This document shows positions 34,222-43,134 of a DNA stretch of 64,000 bases, piece by piece. Under the pieces are notes generated by a model. The model did no database searches. It worked only from the letters and a program-made list of their open reading frames with translations, and was not told the DNA's origin. The stretch lies in contig NZ_JFFR01000002.1 in the NCBI RefSeq assembly GCF_000695685.1, positions 1 to 64,000 of the forward strand, read 5' to 3'. Each line of letters starts with the position of its first letter. The first letter of the stretch is position 1. The stretch is from Vibrio fortis. GTDB lineage: Bacteria > Pseudomonadota > Gammaproteobacteria > Enterobacterales > Vibrionaceae. Made by a program: the position numbers and the translations under genes.

Positions 34222-36157
34222 TTGAGGCTCCTTGTGAATCGAGAGGTAACCATACCTGCATCGAGGTATAGCTGCCCGGCTCTGAGTCAACAGTAATGAA
34301 TCCGCTGTGCGCAGTCACAATTTGTTGGGAAATAGAAAGTCCAATTCCTAGACCGAAGTTTCCTTCCTTCTTGGTCGTGAAATTGGGGCTAAAAATAGTT
34401 TCAAGATTGGCGCTGTCGATACCATGTCCGTTGTCCTTTATTTCGACAACCCAGTAAGCTTGTTGGTCACGGTGTTGCTGAGAGGTTGTAACCTCAATCG
34501 TGCCGCGCTCAGGTAGGGCATCCAAAGCATTAGACAGGAGATTGGTCCAAACTTGCTGCAATGCCAATGGTTGGCAAAGCAGTCGAGGTAGGCTGCTGTC
34601 GTAGTGTTTTTCTACGTTATGAACCTTCAGCCTGTTTTCAAAAATCACCAGCGTATCTTCAAGCCCTTCATGAAGATCGGCATGCAGTTTGGCCTCATCG
34701 TCTTGCCTTGCGTAACCTTTAAGGCTTTTGACCATATCCGCAATTCGCTTGCTGCAAACATGGATCGAGCGAATAGAGTTTCCAACCAAATGGTAATGCT
34801 CTAAATCGTTGAGCAACTCTTTGGCTGCTGTAGGCGACTGTTGTAGTGTCTCAATCACCTGCGGTTGATCGGTTAGATTCAATTTCACCGCTTTCTTCGC
34901 CATTGCGCGGTCACTAATTGTTGAAGAGAGGGCTTTGACTAAGTCTCTCTCTTGGGCGGTCGAAAGTGGTTTAGATTGCTTGGCTGTGTCGAGCACTTGA
35001 GTGGCCAATGATGAATTCGGTAGGGTTGAATTCAATAGAATCGAGTCAAGGTTATCAGCAAGTGTTTCGATACTGCGTAGTATCGCGGCAATAGGGTTAT
35101 TCAACTCATGAGCAACACCTGCGACTAGCTGTCCAAGCATCGCCATCTTCTCTTTCTCAATCAGTTGCTGGTGGGCAGACTCAAGTGACTCCAGTGTCTC
35201 TTGCAGGCGAAGCTTAGTGGTAATGCTCCTTTGCAGGCGGCGGTTGAAGTGTCGCAGCAGTAGATTGGTGAACAGTGGTAACAAGGTACTGTTCGAATGC
35301 ATCACTTGCGAGAATACATCCCGGTCTAACTTGATAACGTGCGTTGGCGTGAGCGTAATCGCGGTAGAAAAAGAGGGTTCGCCAGTCACAAACGACATAC
35401 CGCCGACAATGTTCCCTTTGGTGTGTCTTACCACTTCACGTTGCTGACCTAGCTCATCTTTTTTATATAGAGCAACTTCACCTTCAGTGATAAACCACAA
35501 GAAACGGTTGTCTTCACCTTCCTTAGTTAAAAGGTGGTCAGAAGAGTAGGCGCGAATTGCTTTGGTCTTATCATCTTGAGAGAAGAAATCTTGCAGCGCG
35601 TTAACGACTTTCTCAGCCAAAGCTGCATCGGAGAGCTGATGGAAGTCGTGAATAAAGCCGGACTGGAATGAACGTATTTTCTGTTCGATGTGAGCACGCA
35701 AGATTCGCTGCTGGTCCAGTACCTGGCTATAAGTGAGTAGGTCGTCTGCCGCATATTTGATGATAAAAGACGTGAGCTCCTTTTGGGCAGACTTGAACAG
35801 CACTTGGTCTGGAACGGGTTTGGTCAAACAGTGATTCAAGCGTCCTTCATTGACAGCTGTTAAGATAATTTGGATATCTGACGATGCGCTAACCAAAATC
35901 GTACGCGCCGTATTAGTATGAGGCAACTGCTCGAGTTCGATAAGGAACTGAACGCCATTAAACTGAGAGTGATGATGGGTAATCACCAAAGCGACGGTTT
36001 GGTGGTTGTCGTGAATGTCTTTTAAGGCTTGATGGGCTTCGTCGAGATCTTCGGCCGTGTAGATATCGAACGTCGCGGAAAGTGGCGCGAGTTCAATCCT
36101 GATTCGCTCAATGCTAATTGGATTATTATCTAAACAAATAACAGCGTATTGATTCAC
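34214..36157 (-). CDS. Hybrid sensor kinase: pseudo-receiver, cNMP-binding domain, HisKA and HATPase
   Basis: This 647-residue soluble protein has a degenerate receiver at residues 1-125, with His61 in place of the phospho-acceptor Asp and Asn11 in place of the second acidic residue. A cyclic-nucleotide-binding-like domain follows (about 180-300: FLWFITEGEVALYKK, GNIVGGMSFVTGEPSFSTA), then a coiled coil. HisKA has His350 (VAGVAHELNNPIAA), and the HATPase has NLLSNALDALPE, DNGHGI and GLGIGLS. No membrane segment is present. It is the first gene of a two-gene operon with the regulator at 33724. Confidence 0.85.
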   Translation of the reverse strand: MNQYAVICLDNNPISIERIRIELAPLSATFDIYTAEDLDEAHQALKDIHDNHQTVALVITHHHSQFNGVQFLIELEQLPHTNTARTILVSASSDIQIILTAVNEGRLNHCLTKPVPDQVLFKSAQKELTSFIIKYAADDLLTYSQVLDQQRILRAHIEQKIRSFQSGFIHDFHQLSDAALAEKVVNALQDFFSQDDKTKAIRAYSSDHLLTKEGEDNRFLWFITEGEVALYKKDELGQQREVVRHTKGNIVGGMSFVTGEPSFSTAITLTPTHVIKLDRDVFSQVMHSNSTLLPLFTNLLLRHFNRRLQRSITTKLRLQETLESLESAHQQLIEKEKMAMLGQLVAGVAHELNNPIAAILRSIETLADNLDSILLNSTLPNSSLATQVLDTAKQSKPLSTAQERDLVKALSSTISDRAMAKKAVKLNLTDQPQVIETLQQSPTAAKELLNDLEHYHLVGNSIRSIHVCSKRIADMVKSLKGYARQDDEAKLHADLHEGLEDTLVIFENRLKVHNVEKHYDSSLPRLLCQPLALQQVWTNLLSNALDALPERGTIEVTTSQQHRDQQAYWVVEIKDNGHGIDSANLETIFSPNFTTKKEGNFGLGIGLSISQQIVTAHSGFITVDSEPGSYTSMQVWLPLDSQGASNE

Positions 36158-36342
36158 GTTTTTCCCTCTATAACTTCCCTAGGCCTAGAGTATCAATATG
36201 CGTCAGTAAAGGATGAGAGCTAGTTGGTAATTTGTTGAGCTGATTGAAGTATTCAGCAATAGACTGATTTAACTCAATGTTTCCTGATTGCTATTGTTAG
36301 GTTAGACTGAGTATTACAAACGATCGTAATTAAAGAGAACAC

Positions 36343-37605
36343 ATGGAACAGCTTAGAAAAATCGGTGCCATTGGTGGCGCCATTTCATTAGCACTCTGTT
36401 GGCCACTAGCCGTTGGCCAGATTGGGCAGAATGCGATTACAGATGGTATCGCAACATTGAACAGTTCTAGCATTCAGGCTGAAATTGTTGATTACGACCG
36501 CGGCTACTTCTCATCAAATGTAAAAACACGCATCACGATTATCGATGAGAGCCTAAAAGAGCAGCTAGCCATTGATGGCTTGCCAACTGAATATGTTGTT
36601 AACAGTGACGTTAGCCATGGCCTGATTGGTCTTGATGCGCTATCGACTCTGGAAGACCAACCGGATCTACCACTGACTCTGACTACGAGCACTGAGTTGA
36701 ATGGTAACACCAGCTTTAACTTAGAACTGAGCCAGTTGAACCATCAAGGTACTGCTGAGAATGAAACCTCAGTTTCTATTACTAAGTCGACAATATCTGG
36801 CCATGCCACTGTACTGGGACAGATTGATTACAAGCTTGATATTCCTTCTATTCAGATTGATTTCCCATCTGGCGAAGAGATGACGTTATCTAACCTGAAA
36901 GGTGTGGGAGAAGGTAAACAAGCAAAGGGCTACTGGTTAGGTACTCAGAACTTCACCATTGATTCGTTTGCTGTAACGGATGCGCAAATGCAGCCTTATG
37001 TGTCTATTCAAAACTCTCAATATGATTTTGAATCACACCTTGATGAGGCAACGAAACGCCTGCGCAGTAATCTGAAACTGAACATTGCATCGATTCAAAC
37101 CAGCGACGGTGAGGTGAACAACCTTAATGTTGATTTTGAGATGGATAAGTTAGATAGCCAATCTTTCGAGAAAGTGTTTGAGATTTATCAGTCAAACCCT
37201 GTGCTCACGCAGGAAGATATTGAGCAGATCATTCCTTACATTGATACCCTATTCGCAAAAGGTTTTGACCTTTCGATGAAGAACATCTCGTTGGATTTGG
37301 GCGAGGGTGAGTTCCACTCTAAGTGGCTAGTCAGTGTTCCAGAAGGCACCGAAAACATTAGCAGCGATCCAAGCCTTATTATCCCAGCTCTAAAGGGTGA
37401 CATTAGCTCAAGCTTTTCTAATGAACTGGTACAAGAGTACCCATTTATCCAGGAAGGCATCGACGAATTGATCGTTATGGAGATGATTAAGCAAACGGAA
37501 ACTGGCTACGAAATTCACGCTGCACTAGAAAATGGAAATTTAGTCTTTGAAAATGGGCAAGAAATTCCATTAATTGCGCTGTTAATGCCTGCTTTAATGC
37601 AGTAA
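36343..37605 (+). CDS. DUF945 (YdgA-like) family protein
   Basis: This 420-residue protein has an N-terminal signal or anchor (IGAIGGAISLALCWPLAVG) and a DUF945 body. The N-terminal part of the family is recognisable (VDYDRGYFSSNVKTRITI, about residues 50-67), as is the repeat-rich centre with SxLKLNIASI-type strands. E. coli YdgA is periplasmic or inner-membrane associated, and its role is poorly defined. It has its own promoter region and terminator, with no operon partner. Confidence 0.75.
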   Translation: MEQLRKIGAIGGAISLALCWPLAVGQIGQNAITDGIATLNSSSIQAEIVDYDRGYFSSNVKTRITIIDESLKEQLAIDGLPTEYVVNSDVSHGLIGLDALSTLEDQPDLPLTLTTSTELNGNTSFNLELSQLNHQGTAENETSVSITKSTISGHATVLGQIDYKLDIPSIQIDFPSGEEMTLSNLKGVGEGKQAKGYWLGTQNFTIDSFAVTDAQMQPYVSIQNSQYDFESHLDEATKRLRSNLKLNIASIQTSDGEVNNLNVDFEMDKLDSQSFEKVFEIYQSNPVLTQEDIEQIIPYIDTLFAKGFDLSMKNISLDLGEGEFHSKWLVSVPEGTENISSDPSLIIPALKGDISSSFSNELVQEYPFIQEGIDELIVMEMIKQTETGYEIHAALENGNLVFENGQEIPLIALLMPALMQ

Positions 37606-37670
37606 TTTGAAGCACAAGCATCGTGAATACGCCTATTAGCTAGCCAAAGCTAAGGTTTTTAATCGATACA

Positions 37671-37707
37671 CAACAAAAGAGGTCTGTAGACCTCTTTTGT
37701 TGCTTTT
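37671..37707 (+). terminator. Intrinsic terminator of the DUF945 gene
   Basis: CAACAAAAGAGGTC (37671-37684) and GACCTCTTTTGTTG (37689-37702), a perfect 14-bp stem with a 4-nt loop, followed by CTTTTT. Confidence 0.85.
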
Positions 37708-37800
37708 TATGTTGAGTAAAACGTGGTATTACTTGCATAGATATATCGATTTACAGTTACATCGAGCCACAGTTATTATCGAGCAGGAGCATCACCCCCC

Positions 37801-38895
37801 ATGGAAAACACTTTAGATAACGTTTTTAATTTCAGTGCAGGTCCAGCAGCATTACCAAAACCAGTAATGAAGCAAGCGCAAGCGGATTTTATTGACTGGA
37901 ATGGCCTAGGCACATCCGTGATGGAAATCAGCCATCGCAGCAAAGAATTTATTCAAGTCGCGGATGAGTCGGAGCAAGACTTACGTGATCTTCTGAACAT
38001 CCCAGACAACTACAAAGTACTGTTTTGTCAGGGCGGTGCGCGTGCTCAATTTGCAGCAGTTCCACTAAACCTACTGGGTGACAAAACAAAAGCAACTTAC
38101 GTTGATGCTGGCTACTGGGCTGAGAGTGCAGTAAAAGAGGCGAGCAAATACGCAGAGATTGACGTGTTCAACGCTAAGACAACCGTCGATGGTAAAGCTG
38201 CGGTAGTTCCAGCGAGTGAGTGGAAGATTGACCCAGAAGCGGCTTACGTTCATTTCTGCCCGAATGAAACCATTGATGGTATCGAAATCAACGAACTGCC
38301 TGTAACGGACAAGCCAATTGTTGCGGACATGTCTTCAAATATTCTTTCTCGTAAAATTGACGTATCAAAATACGGTGTGATTTACGCGGGTGCTCAGAAG
38401 AACATTGGCCCTGCTGGTATCTGTATCGTGATTGTTCGTGATGACCTTCTAGAACTGGCCAACTCAGTTCTACCAAGCATCTTGAACTACAAGGTATTGG
38501 CAGAGAAAGATTCTATGTTCAATACTCCACCTACGTTTGCTTGGTACTTGTCTGGCCTAGTATTTAAGTGGTTGAAAGCAGAAGGTGGTGTAGAAGCCGT
38601 TGAGCAAGTGAACCAAGAGAAAGCTCAGCTTCTTTACAACGCAATTGATGAATCAGACTTCTATCGTAACGAAGTTCACCCAGCAAACCGTTCTCGCATG
38701 AACGTGCCTTTCCAATTGGCTAAACCAGAGCTTGATGGCAAGTTCCTAGAGCTAGCGGACAAAGCTGGTCTTAAGTCTCTAAAAGGCCACCGAGCTGTGG
38801 GTGGTATGCGTGCATCGATCTACAATGCGATGACGCTTGAAGGTGTACAAGCGTTGGTGAACTTTATGAAAGAGTTCGAGCAAGAGAACGCTTAG
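37801..38895 (+). CDS. serC: Phosphoserine aminotransferase SerC
   Basis: This 364-residue PLP enzyme converts 3-phosphohydroxypyruvate to phosphoserine (serine synthesis) and also acts in pyridoxal phosphate synthesis. The N-terminal [13 protein letters not shown], the PLP-contact region [14 protein letters not shown] and the Schiff-base Lys in [12 protein letters not shown] are all present, and the length equals that of family members. It is monocistronic with a strong terminator. The ribosome-binding site is GGAGC, about 10 nt upstream. Confidence 0.95.
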   Translation: MENTLDNVFNFSAGPAALPKPVMKQAQADFIDWNGLGTSVMEISHRSKEFIQVADESEQDLRDLLNIPDNYKVLFCQGGARAQFAAVPLNLLGDKTKATYVDAGYWAESAVKEASKYAEIDVFNAKTTVDGKAAVVPASEWKIDPEAAYVHFCPNETIDGIEINELPVTDKPIVADMSSNILSRKIDVSKYGVIYAGAQKNIGPAGICIVIVRDDLLELANSVLPSILNYKVLAEKDSMFNTPPTFAWYLSGLVFKWLKAEGGVEAVEQVNQEKAQLLYNAIDESDFYRNEVHPANRSRMNVPFQLAKPELDGKFLELADKAGLKSLKGHRAVGGMRASIYNAMTLEGVQALVNFMKEFEQENA

Positions 38896-38923
38896 TCGTT
38901 AAATAGACAATACTTATTAGTTA

Positions 38924-38950
38924 GGGTGTCACAGTGTGACACCCTTTTTT
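38924..38950 (+). terminator. Intrinsic terminator of serC
   Basis: GGGTGTCA (38924-38931) and TGACACCC (38937-38944) with a T6 tail. Confidence 0.85.
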
Positions 38951-39149
38951 GTGTCTTTTATAAAATTTTTATTTTGAAGGTCTACATATGATGAGCTAGC
39001 TCAAGCCCTGATGACAATTCGCTCGCCAATTATAACCGTACGGGTTATTGTAAATGACTTTGGGTTTTCTCCTCGTATCGAACTTTGAAAGGGGAGGAGC
39101 CATAGTGAATTTTCTTCTTTTTAATGGACAAATACTGTATAACGTATCG

Positions 39150-39163
39150 CCGCAAATTTGCGG
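39150..39163. promoter_or_regulatory. Perfect 14-bp palindrome upstream of the solute-binding protein gene
   Basis: CCGCAAATTTGCGG, centred about 41 bp before the start codon. It could be an operator or a 5'-UTR hairpin. The 302-bp gap between serC and this gene otherwise holds the serC terminator and a GGGGAGGAG purine block at 39091 whose role I cannot tell. Confidence 0.35.
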
Positions 39164-39197
39164 TATTCACAGTGTTTGATTTGGTGATGAGGCAGGT

Positions 39198-40343
39198 TTG
39201 AGAATACTAACGGGGCTCGTAGCGTTTTTCCCTTTGATAGCATATGCGGCGACCATTGAAATATGGGCTGGCATTGAGTTTGAAACAGCTCAGAAGGTAA
39301 AGCAGCATATTGAAACCTTAACTGAACATACGGTCGAAGTTCGCCGTTTTGATATCAATTCAATTCGTGCTGAGCTTGTGGTCGCAGACCCTCGAGATAC
39401 CGCTTTCCCTGATGCAATTTGGGTGCCTTCCGATTTCCTCGGCTTGTCAGATTATATTGATATTTCGACCATTCCTGACACTTGGGTTGACGAAAGCCGT
39501 TATGAGGAAAAAGCCCTTGAAGTGGTCGAATTCAATGGTCAGCTTAAGGCACTTCCAGTGGCTATTGGTAACCAACTGGTTCTTTATTCTCGTCATCAAA
39601 GTAGCACCCAGATGTCATGGGAGCAGCTTACTCATTTATCGCATGAGTCATCAAGTGAAGCCATAACCTTTCCAAACCCCAATATGTACTTCTATCTGGC
39701 TTTTCATCAGCTTTTTTCAAACCAACAATTGTCATCACGAAGCATAGATGGCGAGAGCGTTGTCGCGATATTTCGTTTTATTGAACAGTTAGAACAGCAG
39801 GGTGTTATTGCTCCCGAGTGCGATAATGTTTGCGCGCGCCAACGCTTTCTCAGTGGTCAAGTAGACTATCTAATCGATGGTGATTGGGCCTACAGCGAAC
39901 TCATTGAATCGGAACCTAACCTTACCATTAATGCTTTACCAACTTATCAAGGTAAAGGTATGGCTTCATTCAGCGGCGCCAAGGTGTTCGCGATAACGGA
40001 AAAAGGCATGCAAGATATTGATAAACAGATGGTATTGCGTGAAATGGTCAGTTTTCTACAGTCAAATAGATTCAGCTACTTAGCGCGAAGTGACGCGATG
40101 ATGTCGCCATTCAAGGATGTGAATCACAAGCGAATGACATCAAATCAAGGCAGTTTTGCTCAGATGTATCAACAGTTTCAAGCAGCACAAATGATGTCGA
40201 GTGACTACTATATGGCGATCGTTTGGGAGGCGGCTGCACGTGCCCTAGAGCGTTACAAGTTGGGCATGCCTAAAGACGAGATTCCTGCATTTTATGATGA
40301 CTTTGTTGCGCGCTATGCCGAACGAATCGGAGAGCATCAATAA
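39198..40343 (+). CDS. Periplasmic solute-binding protein (family 1/8), sensor partner of the adjacent GGDEF protein
   Basis: This 381-residue protein has a signal peptide (LVAFFPLIAYAA) and a MalE-like two-lobe fold (IEIWAGIEFETAQKVKQHIE; DGDWAYSELIES; WEAAARALERYKLGMPKDE). The start is TTG at 39198, with GAGGCAGG just upstream; no ATG lies before the signal peptide. The stop overlaps the next start (TAATG). No ABC permease or ATPase is near, so it is unlikely to serve uptake. By analogy with NspS-MbaA in V. cholerae, it may bring ligand information to the membrane-bound GGDEF protein. Confidence 0.8.
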   Translation: MRILTGLVAFFPLIAYAATIEIWAGIEFETAQKVKQHIETLTEHTVEVRRFDINSIRAELVVADPRDTAFPDAIWVPSDFLGLSDYIDISTIPDTWVDESRYEEKALEVVEFNGQLKALPVAIGNQLVLYSRHQSSTQMSWEQLTHLSHESSSEAITFPNPNMYFYLAFHQLFSNQQLSSRSIDGESVVAIFRFIEQLEQQGVIAPECDNVCARQRFLSGQVDYLIDGDWAYSELIESEPNLTINALPTYQGKGMASFSGAKVFAITEKGMQDIDKQMVLREMVSFLQSNRFSYLARSDAMMSPFKDVNHKRMTSNQGSFAQMYQQFQAAQMMSSDYYMAIVWEAAARALERYKLGMPKDEIPAFYDDFVARYAERIGEHQ

Positions 40344-42304
40344 TGAAGTTTTCTCTCAAATACACAATGGGACTAGTGCTTTTCTGCTGTGCGATACTAC
40401 CCGTCTATTTCGCTGGTCAGCTGATATTGAACAAACAGTCTGAAACCTTGTTAGAGCAGAAGACGATTAAGCTCAATAACTCGACCCAAGGTATTACCCA
40501 GACGGTGAAGAGTGAGCTCGACCTGACATTACGTCTTACTGAATGGTACGCCCAAGATCGATCGCTATTAAAGGCAGGCAGCAATGTGTTCTTCTCGAGC
40601 GTGGTGTGGGAAAAAATGGCTCGCTTCAATGAGCTTGCTGATAGTGTGTCAGCAACATACATCTTGGACAAAGATTGGCGTCCAATTTACGACAGCAAAG
40701 GCAGTCTGTATCATTTTGAAAACAGCCAGTTATTGAGTGAGATAAAGCGCCCTAAATCTACCTATATTCAAGGAAAGATCTTTCATCGCGAGTTCGCAGA
40801 ACCGTCGCTAGCGAACGACTCTAAATCTGGCATCGCGATTGTAGCGCCAATTCTGCCTTATCGATTGGTGGAAGGGTCGGAATACTCCCCGCAAGGTTAT
40901 TTAGTTGTGTTGATGGGCTATGATCGGTTGGAGACAAAGGTTGCGCCATTTCTTTTTGAAAAAGAGTCGGTTGAATTTCATTACTCTCATTCAGTCGATT
41001 TGAATTCGGGTAGTGAGCACGAGCACCTAGTAAAAATAGCCAACCCACTGTTCTTAGATCCGCTTTCCATTGCTGTGAAGCACAATGTGTCTGATGAAGC
41101 GCGACAGCAAGAGATGCAGCAAGCGCAAGTGGTCTTTGTGCGGATTCTATTTACTACATTTGTGCTCGCTGTGGTGTTTGCTTTGGTACTCAATCACTGG
41201 TTCTCACGTCAATTGAATCTTTTGTTGGAGTCGGTTGAATCGTACTCGAAAGAGAAGCTGCCCACTATTAAACCTGAGCAGCATAAGTTTACAGAGTTTT
41301 ACGCATTTAGTGTGTTACTCGACAAGATGTGGCGGCGTATCGGGTACCAGCTAGATGAACTCACGATACGCAATGATAAACTCAAATCCGCGTATCAACA
41401 GATAAAGGTAAACAACGCGCAACTTGAAAACTTCAATGTTCAGCTTGAGCAAACTGTTGAAGAGAAGACGTATCGCTTGACGCACTCCCTGCAAAGAGAG
41501 GCTGACCAAAAGCGTAATATTATGCGGATTGTTGAGTTTGCTTCGATGCGACAAGGTGTCGAGTATCGGTTAATACCGAACTTGGTCGAAACCCAATTAG
41601 CGGCGTTGCTTTCGGGTAAGAGTGTTCAGTTCTCGTTTACTAAACCGGCTTTAGATGCCCCGAATGCTAAGCGAGTGCAATCTCTACTGGATTCGAAGGG
41701 GCAGGTTATCGGCTACTTTAATCATAGTAGTGAACACCTAACGTTGAACGATGAAGATCAACTCATTTTTGACCTCTACCAGAAACAGCTCGCAGCTTGG
41801 ATTGAATTGGAAAATATGACGCGAGTAGACCTTGCCTCGGGGTGTTTTAATCGCAAAGCATTTGATGATGATTTAAGTTACTGCGAGCGTAAGGTCATTG
41901 AGAAAGGTTGGGTGCTGTCTTTGCTGGTTATCGACGTCAATGGCTTGAAACAGACCAATGATGTCCATGGCCATCAGGCAGGTGATAGGTTGATTAAAGC
42001 CTGTGTGGACGTTGTTCAGGAGCGTCTGCAAGGTCATAGCAATATGTATCGATTGGGGGGCGATGAGTTTGCGGTGTTGACTTTGACTCCGAGCGCTGTC
42101 TCTGAGGTCGAGACACTCAAAGAGCGGTTATACGCCGACCAAGCGCAGTCTCATATCTTAATAAAGGGTCATCCTATTCCGGTGCTGTTTTCTATCGGTT
42201 TCTCTCAGAGTGACAGTTCGGCATTGAGAGACATGTTCAGTAATGCCGATAAAGACATGTATACAGAGAAACGTCGTTTTTACGAAGCTCAGGGCGACTC
42301 TTAA
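40343..42304 (+). CDS. Membrane diguanylate cyclase (GGDEF) coupled to the upstream binding protein
   Basis: This 653-residue protein has a membrane segment (about residues 8-28) and a periplasmic sensing domain of about 220 residues that looks like a Cache fold. A second membrane segment (VRILFTTFVLAVVFALVLNHW) leads to a cytoplasmic coiled coil and a C-terminal GGDEF domain with an intact GGDEF motif at about 572-576. The inhibitory RxxD site is absent, since the corresponding residues are QGHS. It should make c-di-GMP without product inhibition at that site. Translation is coupled to the binding-protein gene. Confidence 0.88.
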   Translation: MKFSLKYTMGLVLFCCAILPVYFAGQLILNKQSETLLEQKTIKLNNSTQGITQTVKSELDLTLRLTEWYAQDRSLLKAGSNVFFSSVVWEKMARFNELADSVSATYILDKDWRPIYDSKGSLYHFENSQLLSEIKRPKSTYIQGKIFHREFAEPSLANDSKSGIAIVAPILPYRLVEGSEYSPQGYLVVLMGYDRLETKVAPFLFEKESVEFHYSHSVDLNSGSEHEHLVKIANPLFLDPLSIAVKHNVSDEARQQEMQQAQVVFVRILFTTFVLAVVFALVLNHWFSRQLNLLLESVESYSKEKLPTIKPEQHKFTEFYAFSVLLDKMWRRIGYQLDELTIRNDKLKSAYQQIKVNNAQLENFNVQLEQTVEEKTYRLTHSLQREADQKRNIMRIVEFASMRQGVEYRLIPNLVETQLAALLSGKSVQFSFTKPALDAPNAKRVQSLLDSKGQVIGYFNHSSEHLTLNDEDQLIFDLYQKQLAAWIELENMTRVDLASGCFNRKAFDDDLSYCERKVIEKGWVLSLLVIDVNGLKQTNDVHGHQAGDRLIKACVDVVQERLQGHSNMYRLGGDEFAVLTLTPSAVSEVETLKERLYADQAQSHILIKGHPIPVLFSIGFSQSDSSALRDMFSNADKDMYTEKRRFYEAQGDS

Positions 42305-42327
42305 TTACTCTAGAACGTACGGTACTA

Positions 42328-42351
42328 AAAAGGAGCAATGCTGCTCCTTTT
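42328..42351. terminator. Bidirectional terminator after the GGDEF gene
   Basis: AAAAGGAGCA (42328-42337) and TGCTCCTTTT (42342-42351) with a 4-nt loop, between converging genes. Confidence 0.8.
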
Positions 42352-42412
42352 CAGTTTGGGGCTCTTTAGTTGGAGCTCTTTGGTGTAGGCGGTTCAAAAA
42401 CTGACTATCAGA

Positions 42413-43129
42413 TTACAACCAGAACTCTTTCAGTGGCCTACTTGCATCGTAATGGTGTGCAATCTGTGCTTGAAGCAGCTCCGCTGTCGCAATGGCATCC
42501 GTCAACGCATGGTGTGGTGTGTAGTCGGGGAGGTGATAACGGCGACGACTTTGCCCCAATCTAACCGAGCCCGGCTTCTTCCCCTTTAGCTTATTCCACA
42601 GACCGCCAGCGAGCTTATGCTGTACTTGAGATTCAATTTCCAAGGTATCTAATACTGGGAATTCAATACCTTCACCCAGACGTGAACGCAGAGCGTTATC
42701 TAGGAAGTTACGTTCTATGCGTCGATAGTGAACAACCGGGATATGTCCTGCCATTGCTTTAAGCACTTCATCGAGCACTTCGTTTAAATCTGGGGCGTTA
42801 AGGATATCGTTGTGAGTAATGCCATGGATAACCACCGACTCTTCTTCCAGCTTTTGTCTTGGCCTTAGCGTCCAGTGGCGTGCTTGTTTCAGGTAGACTC
42901 GGTTGAGTGTAAATGGCACTAACCCAATGGTGATAATGCCATCTTTAGACGGGTTAAGTCCTGTGGTCTCAAAGTCCAATGCCAAGAAGGTAACTTCAGA
43001 AATCGGAGTGTCAGCCGCTGGTAGCGGTTTGCTGTAGTACTCTTTGAGACGCTCATCCTTAACGCGGTTAAGCTTCTGGGCAAATTTGAAATGCCAATCT
43101 ACAGCGGGTGACTTAAATATTCTCGTCAT
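42413..43129 (-). CDS. DEDDh 3'-5' exonuclease (DnaQ-like)
   Basis: This 238-residue protein has ExoI FLALDFETTG (catalytic Asp and Glu), an ExoII-like region (PVVHYRRIERNFLDNAL, in which the usual Asn is changed) and ExoIII HHALTDAIATAELL (His and Asp). This is the RNase T/DNA polymerase III epsilon superfamily. It starts 5 bp after the cNMP-CBS-DUF294 gene, a pairing I have seen repeatedly in Vibrio and Pseudomonas genomes. Its role there is unknown; it is too diverged to be the replicative proofreading subunit. Confidence 0.82.
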   Translation of the reverse strand: MTRIFKSPAVDWHFKFAQKLNRVKDERLKEYYSKPLPAADTPISEVTFLALDFETTGLNPSKDGIITIGLVPFTLNRVYLKQARHWTLRPRQKLEEESVVIHGITHNDILNAPDLNEVLDEVLKAMAGHIPVVHYRRIERNFLDNALRSRLGEGIEFPVLDTLEIESQVQHKLAGGLWNKLKGKKPGSVRLGQSRRRYHLPDYTPHHALTDAIATAELLQAQIAHHYDASRPLKEFWL

Positions 43130-43134
43130 CGTAT

